Assembly: GCA_014529385.2 (NCBI GenBank)
Contig: CM043960.1
Location: 78,478,332 to 78,542,331 of the forward strand
From: Adiantum capillus-veneris
Lineage: Eukaryota; Streptophyta; Polypodiopsida; Polypodiales; Pteridaceae
Reading direction: 5' to 3'
Length of the DNA: 64,000 nucleotides
In this document: piece after piece, positions 51,667-61,557 of the stretch
Position numbering within the stretch: the first letter of the stretch is position 1
How the letters are laid out: every line of letters starts with the position of its first letter
Made by a program: the position numbers and the translations under genes
The notes under the pieces: model-generated
What the model was told of the DNA's origin: nothing
The model's database searches: none
Seen by the model: the letters and a program-made list of their open reading frames with translations, nothing else

Positions 51667-52165
51667 ATGTCTACAATCCAACACAAGGAGCTCCACGGCG
51701 CCGATCGGTGGGCCTATGAACTCTTCTACTCCATTCGCAAGCATGGTAAGCAGTTTGTTGAGCTTATTCGTCACCCGGGGGATTCACCATGGAAAATTAT
51801 CGCACCACGTAAGTGCAGGGGAGGGGGTTTTTTTTACAAGTTACATAAGCGTATAAGTTAGAGGCAGGCCCCCAACAATTTAACTCCCAAGCTTAAAAAT
51901 AAGGGAGGGATTATCATATTTATGCGGAGGGGGGGAAGGGGAAAATGAGGAAGTTTTGTGTTTCAAAATTATGGCTTCCCAAAAGAGGTTATCCTCAAAC
52001 TTGTGAGTCAATAGCTACAAAGATAAATGCAACAACTAACACTGCTTTGTATCAACTGCTTGTTTTGTGATTATAGTTCATTTTTTGAGAGATGAAAGCT
52101 ATAAAGAGTTTGTAAATTTACACGAAGAACCTAAACTTTATAACCATATTTTTTTAGTAGTTTAG
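51667..52165 (+). CDS. candidate two-exon gene, 76 residues, unrecognised
   Basis: Exon 1 51667-51808 (MSTIQHKELHGADRWAYELF and 27 more residues) ends at a strong donor CCAC|GTAAGTG in phase 1. A 268-nt AT/pyrimidine-rich intron ends at TTTTGTGATTATAG. Exon 2 52077-52165 continues in the required phase (HFLRDESYKEFVNLHEEPKL) to TAG. The spliced frame has no stops and a mixed, globular-looking composition, unlike the retroelement frames around it. No domain is recognised. It might be a host gene, the 5' part of a larger gene with other splicing, or a captured fragment. Confidence 0.35.
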
Positions 52166-52585
52166 ATGGGTCAAAATTGGATGAGTAGCTAGAGTGCAGG
52201 CTAAACGAGCACATAGTTTGAAAGTCAAACTAAGACACATTGAGGGTACATCTACTTATCAACAGAAGTGGTTCATTAGTGCATTGCCAATCACTATGCT
52301 ACACGCTCTTTGACTAGTTGTACTCAGTTAGATCATGGGAGACCTAAATTTTATATGTAAGATAGGGGTATGGTAGTTTTTTACATTGATTATCGTAGAA
52401 GCGTAGAAACGGGGGTCATATTCCCTAATATAAGTCGTATATAGGGGTTTTATCAAAGTTGTCCGCTCGCAGGTGGTGTCCCATTTTTTATATAGAGTGA
52501 ATCCCCCGGGATTTGTCGCGCAAATCGTCTATTTTGGACGGCGATTTGTAGCAAACAAATGTAATTATCAGCATCCCCCCTTGCA
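52166..52585. other. no gene seen
   Basis: AT-rich sequence between the candidate gene and the Ty3-V gag remnant. Nothing recognised. It may include the leader of Ty3-V (GCATCCCCCCTTGCA just before the gag start). Confidence 0.4.
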
Positions 52586-54250
52586 ATGGAATCCAACACC
52601 AATAATTCTTCTGATTGGGCCGAAGATTCTTCACCCCTCCCGGCACCGACTCTTGAAAAGCACGTATATCTACTTGAATAAGAGCTAAGGGAAGCAAATC
52701 GGTGCTTGATAGAAAGTAGCCACAAACAAACTCGTAATGAAGATCTTGAAGACAAAAAAAATGATCAAAATTTTGAAGGGTGCATTTTGAAGCTTAACAA
52801 TCCCGTAAAGAAGCAAAGATAAGTCAAAAATCTTTCACATTTTTCAAGTTCAATGGCCAAGAAATCAGTAAAACTGTGCTACCTTGGTTAACACTTTGCT
52901 GGCAAATCTTTCATCGAAAAAGATAAAATTAAGTGTGCCGCTAATCACCTTTTTGGTCAAGCTTCACTCTGGTGGAGCGTACTTTGCAAAAGAGTAGAAT
53001 GACCATCAACTTGGGAAGGCTTCCAACAAGGGGTAAAAGACTCCCTTTTACCTCCTCAATTTAGTCTTGATGCTTGTCATGCCTAGGCCAAGTTTTCATG
53101 GATGCAAGACGACAATGTTTCCTATTACACTGACCGCTTCTTGGAGCATCTCTAGCTCCTTGTATGGTAGAATAAGTCCCAACCAATTCGCTCCAGCATA
53201 TGTATGAAGATAGTCTACCCAACGGCATCCAATCAAAGCTCAACTCTCTCAAACCATCCACATTGTACGAAGCTCTCTCTTTTGCTCCTGATGTTGCGAA
53301 AGAGATAAATTCCATTGCGCAAGAGGTACGCCACGCATGTCCACAATCGTAATCGACATGGTAACAATTTTAACATGTATACTCCTATCCCCCACACAAA
53401 TAACTACACACAAAACCGCCCATCCCCCTTTTCCCTTCAAAAACCACAATAACAATCCCCCACCGCACAATTCCACAATTACACCTACACAAAGTGCACC
53501 TCGCAATCCAAATCCACTACACATTCAAAATCCCCCCGCCAATTGAAACGGTGTCTGGTGCTTCAAGTACTGCCAATATGGTCATGTTGAAGCAAATTGT
53601 ACCAATCAGCATCGATTTGGACCTAGACAACCCACATCATGCCTACACAACCTCAAAGAAGATCGAAGAACATGGATGACTACATAGGTGACTGGACAGA
53701 TGCACAAGCAAACCAAGAACTAGGTAAGCAAATTACAATTCATGCATTGCTTCGTAAAAATGGACAAATTCAAAATTCCATTGTCTCTATTTTGCATGAT
53801 GATGGTAGTTCACATGATTTTATTTATGAAAAAATGGTAAAAAATTTAAATTTAACCACCAGACCATCTGCTTATAAAGTAAAGTGTGCTTTTCAAGGAA
53901 CTAAGTACACATGAAATAAAATCACTTGAAATTACTATTGGTAGTTACACAAAAAAACATGATTTCTTAATCACACTGTTGCAATCCACGGATATTATTT
54001 TGGGTATGCCTTTTCATCACCAACATAACCCACAAATTGATTATCGCACACACACAATGTGTTTCACTTTCAAAGGCCGCAGTATTTCTCTCTCTGCTGA
54101 CACATCCCTCACCATGCTCCCTCTCATATCACACACACAAGCACAGCGTGCACTTTGTAAAGATGACAAAGCATATATGGTATTCAACTCACTGAAGTTG
54201 AGCATGAGCAACCACCACCCACACATAAACACACTGATTTTATTTCACAA
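52586..54250 (+). pseudogene. Ty3-V gag-protease remnant
   Basis: In broken frames: a start like MESNTNNSSDWAEDSSPLPA at 52586, Gag pieces (FGQASLWWSVLCKR, WEGFQQGVKDSLLPPQF, SYYTDRFLEHL), and a degraded knuckle (CFKYCQYGHVEANC, with one residue too many between the first Cys pair). Protease follows with IVSILHDDGSSHDFIYEKMV (DDGSSH in place of D-T/S-G) and, after a frameshift at 53900, ITIGSYTKKHDFL and IILGMPFHHQHNPQIDY. A different Ty3 lineage from Ty3-I/II. At 54255 it enters the duplicated (CT)n segment. Confidence 0.78.
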
Positions 54251-54254
54251 TATG

Positions 54255-54274
54255 TTGATTGTTTTGTTGATGAC

Positions 54275-54353
<79 letters not shown>

Positions 54354-54601
54354 CTCACGAGGTGAATTAGATCACAAAGTTGAGATATTTCCCAAATCAC
54401 AACCCCCACTCAGAGCACCATATAAACATAGTCAAAAAAATGCCTTTATCTGGTCAAGGGAATTGGAAAGATTGTGTTGATTGCTCTATGAATGGCAATT
54501 CTTTCACACTTGTTGATGCACTTTATGTACTTGGGATTAAAAAGAAGCTTATGTCTATATCTGCACTTGGTAGACTTGGTCTTGATTGTTTTGTTGATGA
54601 C

Positions 54602-54693
<92 letters not shown>

Positions 54694-54924
54694 CTCACGA
54701 GGTGAATTAGATCACAAAGTTGAGATATTTCCCAAATCACAACCCCCACTCAGAGCACCATATAAACATAGTCAAAAAAATGCCTTTATCTGGTCAAGGG
54801 AATTGGAAAGATTGCGTTGATTGCTCTATGAATGGCAATTCTTTCACACTTGTTGATGCACTTTATGTACTTGGGATTAAAAAGAAGCTTATGTCTGTAT
54901 CTGCACTTGGTAGACTTGGTCTTG
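54255..54924 (+). repeat. tandem duplication around (CT)n arrays
   Basis: Unit 1 is 54255-54581 (327 bp) and unit 2 is 54582-54924 (343 bp). Each has TTGATTGTTTTGTTGATGAC, a CT array, a Ty3 RT-start piece (ELDHKVEIFPKSQPPLRAPY) and a copia GAG-pre-integrase piece (NSFTLVDALYVLGIKKKL). They differ mainly in CT array length (about 70 against about 85). This is a recent event, because the non-array parts are nearly identical. Confidence 0.9.
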
Positions 54925-55347
54925 TTGTCAAATTTGTGGATGACACATGTACAATTCATGATCTTAGTTTTGGTTGATGATATTGTTGCATCTGGCCTTT
55001 TGTTTTGTGGGCTATATAAGCTCACTTTGTATGACAAGTGTGGGTAGAATTTTGCAAATGCAGTTGCGGATTCAAAGGTTGTTTGAGATGCAAAACTTTG
55101 GCATGCAGATTTTAAGCATCTGAATTTTGCCAATTTGCTGCATTTGTAGAAATTTGGTATGGTTCTTCTTTGCCGCCTCTTGAAGCACTTTCGAAGCATG
55201 TTTGTGAAGGTTGTATTTTGGGTAAAATGCAGTGTTCAAAGTTTCCAAAGGATGGCTTACTAAGGGCTACATGCAGATTGCAAATTGTGTATAGTGATGT
55301 TTGTGGGCCTACGCAAACTCCGTCCATAGGAAATTTTCTATACTTCG
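54925..55347 (+). pseudogene. copia pol fragment
   Basis: Continues the copia homology: LVVKFVDDTCTIHDLSFG, then in other frames LFCGLYKLTLYDKCG, AKLWHADFKHLNFANLL, EGCILGKMQ and the integrase start HSD-like VYSDVCGPTQTPSIGNFLYF. Related to the Copia-A family but diverged. It is cut at 55347 by an LTR. Confidence 0.82.
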
Positions 55348-57149
55348 TGTAATGGAAATGGCCTATGAACTTTGAGAGTAGCAGAATGAGGAAATTAGGT
55401 GAAGCACTTTTGAGAGATTAATTTGTGAGCATAGCGGGTGAACTTAATTGATGGTAGCAACATAAACATGGTACTTAGTTAGCTTGGCATAAAAAATACT
55501 TTTGCAAGAGAGAGAGTTTAGCCTAACATGACAATAGTTGAGGACCGGATTCATATGGAGCCGGTCCCCCCTCCAATAGGCATTTGTATTATAGTTTCTC
55601 CCATCAAGAGAGACTTGGTACAATACAATCTTTGTGTTCCTTGTGACCTACGTGATGCAATGAAGATGGAAAGCTTCATGCATCACAAGCATAACATAAA
55701 CTTGTAGAAAGCATTAACTATCCCAAGCCTCAATTCCAAGGCCTCAAACACCTTCAAAGGTGGAGAGAGCTAGCGGGGAATGAGGGTAGGGAAGAGGAAG
55801 AAGAAACATTCCATAGGAGAAAGAAATAGTTCCTCATCATTACTCTTCTTGCTAGCATACATAATAGCATAGTAATGGAGATGGAGAAGATGGAAAACTT
55901 AAGCATTGAAGCATGGCTCTTGGTTGGATTTGCATTCCATAGCCAAGAGTGTTGATGTAGGCTCTCACTTCTCACAAGCTTGGAGAAGGAGGTGGTGTTC
56001 CTCCACTTTCATCAAGTGAGAATGCCCTTGCAAATGAGTGTGTGTGTGGAGTATATCCCCCTAGCACCCCCCTTCCTTGCTTTGGGCAAAATTTCTACAT
56101 GCTGCAAGCTCATTGGACCCCTCTCCCCCTACCCAATCCCATGCAGCATGTAGTCAAGCACATGGGTAGTCTTTTGAAAAGTTTCCTCCTTACCCCTTAG
56201 AGAGAGAGAGATTGAAAATATCTAGATATTTGTTGGATGGAAGTAGAAGCTCATTGGACCCCTCTTTAGCCCACCAACCAATAGCATTCAAGCACACCAT
56301 GTGGTTAAGCTTAGTGAGAGTCTGACATGTGTCCCATGTGCCCTTTTAGAAAAGGGGTGCCCCTTGGTGGGTGAGTGGAAGGTTAGGTCAAAGATTCCCT
56401 AACTTTGGGACTTTTATGCATAGGAAGCTTCTCAAGAAACTTCCTCATTAAGTGTGTAGGGTCTCTTTTTGACTCAAGCATCTTACCCCCCATGCATAGG
56501 AAGCTTCTCAAGCAACTTCCTCATTAAGTGTGTAGGGTCTCTTTTCGACTCAAGCATCTTACGCCCCACGCATAGGAAGCTTCTCAAGCAACTTCCTTAT
56601 TAAGTGTGTAGGGTCTCTTTTTGACTCAAGCATCTTACCCCACATGCATAGGAAGCTTCTCAAGCAACTTCCTCATTAAGTATGACAAGTACCTCAAGTA
56701 CCTTAGTCATCAAGCATGACAAGCACCTTAGATGGAGTTCCCAGCCCTAGCTTGCCTAAGGTCAAAGGCAAGTTTAGGTTGGGTTTCCACCTCAAGCACA
56801 GCCCTAGCTTGCTTAAGATCAAAGATGAGTTTAGGTCGGGTTCCCACCTCAAGCTCAGTCCTAGCTTGCTTAAGGTCAAAGGAATTTTAACACTAACCAT
56901 TGGAGGTATTTAATGAAGCCAACCCTAAGGTCTTTTAAGCTCCATTAGATGCACATTTCCCTTTGATAAACTACCTCCTTTTGGACCCCTATTGAGATGC
57001 AACCATCTCTCCTTTTGGTCCCGTGTTGAGATAGGTCTAGAAGCACATGCCTCTATTCTAACTCTTGTTCACGTTTATTGTCCCACATTAAATGATCAGT
57101 TTAATATGAGAAAATCATTTGATAAAGTTAGATATTATATTTAATGACA
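55348..57149 (-). repeat. Ty3-I-type LTR, 1.8 kb
   Basis: The minus strand begins TGTCATTAAATATAATATC at 57149, preceded by a PPT-like CAAGAGAGAGGTAA, and ends TTTCCATTACA at 55348. Blocks match the Ty3-I LTR (GTGCAAATCC..., GGGGGGACCGGCTCC..., CTTGAGGTGG...). It includes a 76-bp tandem repeat at 56416-56690 and ATTGG...CCAAT pairs at 56112/56133 and 56253/56278. It is the 3' LTR of a minus element of which only about 345 bases of interior remain. Confidence 0.85.
56416..56690. repeat. 76-bp tandem repeat, about 3.6 copies
   Basis: Units start at 56416, 56492, 56568 and 56644 with ATGCATAGGAAGCTTCTCAA and contain GTGTAGGGTCTCTTTT. They are nearly identical. Confidence 0.95.
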
Positions 57150-57494
57150 TTACCTCTCTCTTGAAATCATAGTCGTCCTCGACTATGAGGTAGAGAAGAT
57201 AAAGCGTAGTCATTAGTCCATGTTACTTAGTGGGTGGATGATCCCTTTTTACTCTTCAACATCATTCCAAGATGGATGACTAATCCATTTGGTGCTTGGG
57301 AGATGTAGCTGTCGCAAGCATGTCTGCTCTTTAGTCCATATCATACTTCCAAAGTAGAGTGACAAGTTCTACTTGGTGTTTAGGAGATGTCGTCACCACA
57401 AACATGATTTTAAGCATGCATACTTCTTAAATTTGTGCACAATAAAACGAGAACTAGTCTTATAAGACAAAAATATTTTTCATTTAAAATGCAT
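57150..57494 (-). other. interior remnant and PPT of the 55348-57149 LTR element
   Basis: The minus strand ends with GATTTCAAGAGAGAGGTAA, a purine tract right before the LTR. The rest is non-coding; the remainder of this element is cut off by Ty3-VI at about 57494. Confidence 0.6.
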
Positions 57495-57737
57495 TGTGTG
57501 CTCCTTGCCGCACTGTCGAAGCAAGGGACTTGCCAATACACCGTATGCGAGCCACAAACGGCTCCAAGCACACAACAAGCCTAAACTAGCAAGCTCAAGA
57601 GAACAAAGGGTGTGTCACTCACCGCTCTACGCTCGCCTTCGTGGTGGATTCCTCGCCGCGATGAAGAAGAAGCTGCAGTCGTGCCGCGCTCAACCGCTTC
57701 GCCGCCGTCGTGCCTTCGTAATGCTCGATCGCACACA

Positions 57738-57785
<48 letters not shown>

Positions 57786-58080
57786 AGGAGGTGAAGAAGA
57801 AGAAGATGGAGATGGAGCAAGAGCACTCTTCTATTGCACAAATGAGAGAATGAGTAAAAATTAGGTTTAGTTGGCTTTTATAGGAGCTCACCCCATTCAC
57901 ACTTGGGCGCCCATGCTTAACCAACTAATCCCTTGAATGTCCAAGTTAAAGTGCGCCTCTCATTGGCGATCACTCTTACCCTTTTGCTATTGGTCCGACA
58001 AGCCCGGTACCTGACTCTACCAAATACATAATACACGTCCGTCGTAGGTGATGGGTGTCCGTGAGCCGTGAGGGTTAACA
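57495..58080 (-). repeat. Ty3-VI 3' LTR (or its R-U5 end)
   Basis: The minus strand begins TGTTAACCCTCACGG at 58080, right after AGGAAGGGGGGCA, and ends GGAGCACACA at 57495. A TATA-box CTATAAAAG is at about 57876-57884. It includes (CT)n/(CA)n at 57745-57784. The alternative start at 59676 would make the LTR 2.18 kb. Confidence 0.6.
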
Positions 58081-59697
58081 TGCCCCCCTTCCTGATGTAG
58101 ATTCCGTCCTCGGAAGCTATTGAGTTGAAGCTGGTTCGTCGAGGTGGAAGAGCATTTGAGATGAATGTCCTTAGCCTTCTTCAGTTACTGCAAAATCAAA
58201 CAACATTGGCACAGTAATTGCATTCTCTTAAAAAGCATATGCAGTTTTAGGTAGACAAATTGATTGGTCAAAGAATTTCAAACAATTTGGTAGCAATGAA
58301 CATTAAATTGCAATGTAATCAAATGCATAAACAGATGTAAAGGTAAAAAATTAAACAAGTCTGGGGTCGCTAATTTGACGGTCGAAAGGCACTAGAGATC
58401 GAATATTAATACCATGGGCAAGCTTCTTAATTTTCTCTGGTCAATTAAGTTGTTTAATCGCGAGAGCCAAGTATTCATGTTCGAGGGCTGACTAGAGGCT
58501 ATACCTAGAAAACCTTGTAGTTAAGCTACCATAAAAGGAATTTCTCATGAAATCATCGCCTGACTGATTACTTTTTCTTTGACCCCCCAAAGTCTTTTCA
58601 CATTGATTCAATTATGATGTGTGTGCTTATTTTGTATGCCTTGGGTTTTTTGCTTTTCAAGGAAAAGCGCCCACACTGGGAACCTCTAGGGCTCTAGTAC
58701 CATAGGCAATACATGTGAGTGAAGTACCAATTCAAGCCAGGATTTCTCTTCTAGCATAAGATTTTTCATTTGTGGCACTTTGATTTTTTGTTTGTTCATT
58801 TTCAGCATTTTAATTTTGTAACTTTGGGGAGTCATATAACACTGTTACCCTCCCCAGGCTCATCACATTAGTAAACTCCCTTTATAATACTTAAGCTAAA
58901 GGTCAATAGGGTTAAGCCCACTAGAAAGCCCTAGTACATTTCATACAATGCTGCCTAAATCGGATTAAGAACCTAAGTAACCATTGCTTATTAGGAAGGC
59001 ATTCCCCATGGTATTAAGAGAAGATTTCTAATATCTAGCTTGGTCAAACTATCTTAGTCGGACTGCTTGATTTTTACCCCTAAACAAGTGATTATGACAA
59101 AACATTACATTGAATTAAATGTTTGATACTAAGCCAATGCGCTGAATATTATGCTACCAATCACAATCAAAGCAGACAAGCATGGATGCAAAAAAGATAA
59201 GGTCAATGCTAATGGACAAGAAACACCTGTTTGTGTCGATGGTCGCGCTTGATTTGAAGGTTCCATGAAGGTCCAAATCCTAACCACAGCAACACGTTCC
59301 TGTACACACTATGAAACACAAACAATACCTCTAGGAGGCACATCAGTGGGAAAAGAGAACTTCGCTAATCCCTCAACTTTAAAACAGAAACACTCCTATC
59401 GTACTAATCTTACCTACCCTCCATCACTCAAGTGATGAGGATCAAAGGTGTTTTATGGCATAGGTTTCTGTTTCACTGTACCAGATGTGACATGTGTAGG
59501 TCTGAGTCAATGTTTTGACTTTAATGTGCATACTCGTTTGCTAATTGCTCTTGCTCTTTATTTTTTTGTTTTTTGTGAGTATAAAGCTTTATATGTACAT
59601 TCCCTAAGATCGGAGATTAAGAGGTCAGGGAAAAAGGTTGAGAGGGAAACAAGTGAATGATGACAGTCAGCCAACACTCCCCCCTTCCTTGGGTAGA
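58081..59697 (-). other. Ty3-VI non-coding stretch with two PPT-like tracts
   Basis: The minus strand has CCAAGGAAGGGGGGAG|TGTTGGCTGAC at 59692-59676, just after ORF2. It also has CAGGAAGGGGGGCA|TGTTAACCC at 58094-58080. The 1.6 kb between has no coding homology. It is either a spacer or the U3 part of a long LTR. Confidence 0.55.
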
Positions 59698-61554
59698 TCA
59701 TACCGTTTGAAATGAGCTTGCCACCCTTTGAAACCAATTGTTCCAGTTGGTAATAGGTGAGGATTTTTGCCAGTAGTTTTCTATTACCCTAGGTGCCTCG
59801 TCAAGCTGCAAGGGTGGTAAGGTACTCTCCCAGGATCGAACTTGAAGTGGTTCATTAGGTGATTCTTGAACACTGGGAGGTGTGGATTCTTTTGTAGCTT
59901 CATGGAGGTCCACCACTATAGATGGAGGCTGTGTAGAAGCTTTTACCTCTATGGATGTATTACATGAGGAGCTAGAAGCTTCATGGGACTCCCCCCTTCC
60001 TGAGCTAGGTGGAACAAATCGTTCTTTCTTTGGTACCCAAACTAGCTCGGGAGCAGGTGTGTAGCATTCTGTGATTTTTTTCTTTCCACGATCATTGATT
60101 CGTTTTGGAGCTACGGGATTGGGCTCACTTGGGTCAGGTGATAGGTAAGAGCACAATCTACGTTTTGGCACCCAGATTTGATCATTTCCTTGATAGTAGC
60201 CTTGGGCTTCCAATAGTCGTTTAGGGATCCAACGCAGCGTTTCTTTACATTTCTTGGAGCGAGTGGTACGTTTCTTACAAGGCTTCTGTTTTTTAGCACT
60301 AGCTATGGTCACTAAAGAAGCTTTAGGGACCCACTTGTATGTTTTCTTCGTTACATTAAGATGAGTCTTGTCGGAAGCGATATGCATTGCTTGTAGCATA
60401 TTTAAGGGTACAGGAATTTCATCCCCCTCAGGTGTGACCCAAGTGGTTCCTCTATTTCCCCAGGTATCTATGGTTGCAGCTAGGTGTACCCAGTCTACGT
60501 TGTCCGACTCAGTCATCCCAGGTAGGATATCCATATAAGGAGAATCTTGGCCAATGTCTGTATCCTTCTTACAAGTGTAACAATATTGTAGTGGGGCCGA
60601 GTGAACTGTGGTGTCAGAGCGATGATCAATAATGGTTTTACTCCCTAAGGGGTGTACCTTACCAGTCACCAAATCCACTCTAAGGACAGAGTCTTGGAAT
60701 TGCAAATAGACATGATTTTTAGACCAATCGTGAACCATTTGTGCTTCCCTCATGAATGGTCGTCCTAAAATCATTTCATATGACATAAGGTGTTTAGAGA
60801 AATCCATTACAATGAACGTATGTCGTACCTTGTGTCCTAGAACTTTGATCTTAAGATCCTTGAGCATCCCCATAGGTTTGGCTATGGTACCATTTGCCAT
60901 CTTTACCACAATGTTAGTAACACTGAGGTGGGGTTTTCCCATGGATTCCCAACAATCTTTTGTAACGATGCTAACTCCCGCACCACCATCAAGAATTCCC
61001 TTTATAGTTAATCCCTTGGTAGTGATGGGTAGGGTCGCATTAGACTCGTCGCCTTCAAAATACTGCCCTAATTCGTTAATGGGTACCTCAATCACAGACT
61101 CGTGTCCATCTAAGTCAAGTGATTGCACATGATTTTCCTCATCAATCATAATCGAGTCAGGCCTATTTGGTTGCGCAAACTGCGGTAATCCCGTTCGTAG
61201 CTCTCCGTTAAGGAATGCTCGAAGTGCAAGGAATAACTCAGGATCTCCATACAGCTTTGCTATGATCGTGGTTCGGACCTCAGAAGACATGAAGTCCACT
61301 AGTTTGGCAACATTCATTGGCGTTTTGCAGGGTGTAGGTCCTTGACTAGGAACTGGTGAGGATGGAATCTCATATTCCTCAATGGGATCAGGTATTCCTT
61401 CGTTAAACATCCTTTCCAACAAGAAGGGTGTATGCTCACTTTCTGATGTCTCGTCCTCACTCCCTTCTTGGATGATACTAGATATGGCTAACGGTCTATG
61501 GTTCATGTGGGGTGGATGAACTTGCGTGGGAAACACTGTGTCATGAATTTTGAC
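59698..61554 (-). CDS. Ty3-VI ORF2: retropepsin plus WVPK-repeat region
   Basis: The frame follows the ORF1 TAG directly in the same register (no ATG at its start; the first codons are GTC AAA), so it is probably made as a Gag readthrough product. It ends at TGA 59698-59700, about 618 codons. Residues about 160-310 are a retropepsin: IKGILDGGAGVSIVTKDCWE (DGGA active site), MANGTIAKPMGMLKDLKIKV (flap region) and MSYEMILGRPFMREAQMVHD. Downstream are four W-[VI]-P-K motifs (YKWVPKAS, LRWIPKRL, QIWVPKRR, LVWVPKKE) in a basic region, then an acidic/Pro-rich tail. No RT, RNase H or IN motif is present. I recognise no domain for the repeat region. ATG at about residue 20 (MNHRPLAISS) is an alternative start. 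Confidence 0.8.
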   Translation of the reverse strand, partial: VKIHDTVFPTQVHPPHMNHRPLAISSIIQEGSEDETSESEHTPFLLERMFNEGIPDPIEEYEIPSSPVPSQGPTPCKTPMNVAKLVDFMSSEVRTTIIAKLYGDPELFLALRAFLNGELRTGLPQFAQPNRPDSIMIDEENHVQSLDLDGHESVIEVPINELGQYFEGDESNATLPITTKGLTIKGILDGGAGVSIVTKDCWESMGKPHLSVTNIVVKMANGTIAKPMGMLKDLKIKVLGHKVRHTFIVMDFSKHLMSYEMILGRPFMREAQMVHDWSKNHVYLQFQDSVLRVDLVTGKVHPLGSKTIIDHRSDTTVHSAPLQYCYTCKKDTDIGQDSPYMDILPGMTESDNVDWVHLAATIDTWGNRGTTWVTPEGDEIPVPLNMLQAMHIASDKTHLNVTKKTYKWVPKASLVTIASAKKQKPCKKRTTRSKKCKETLRWIPKRLLEAQGYYQGNDQIWVPKRRLCSYLSPDPSEPNPVAPKRINDRGKKKITECYTPAPELVWVPKKERFVPPSSGRGESHEASSSSCNTSIEVKASTQPPSIVVDLHEATKESTPPSVQESPNEPLQVRSWESTLPPLQLDEAPRVIENYWQKSSPITNWNNWFQRVASSFQTV

Positions 61555-61557
61555 CTA
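61555..61557 (-). promoter_or_regulatory. in-frame amber codon between Gag and protease
   Basis: The minus strand reads CCC ATG TAG GTC AAA. Both sides share one frame, open for more than 800 and about 618 codons. Programmed readthrough is known at gag-pol junctions of some retroelements and retroviruses. The next codons are not the CAR-YYA type, so readthrough is an inference; a fresh nonsense mutation is the alternative. Confidence 0.5.
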
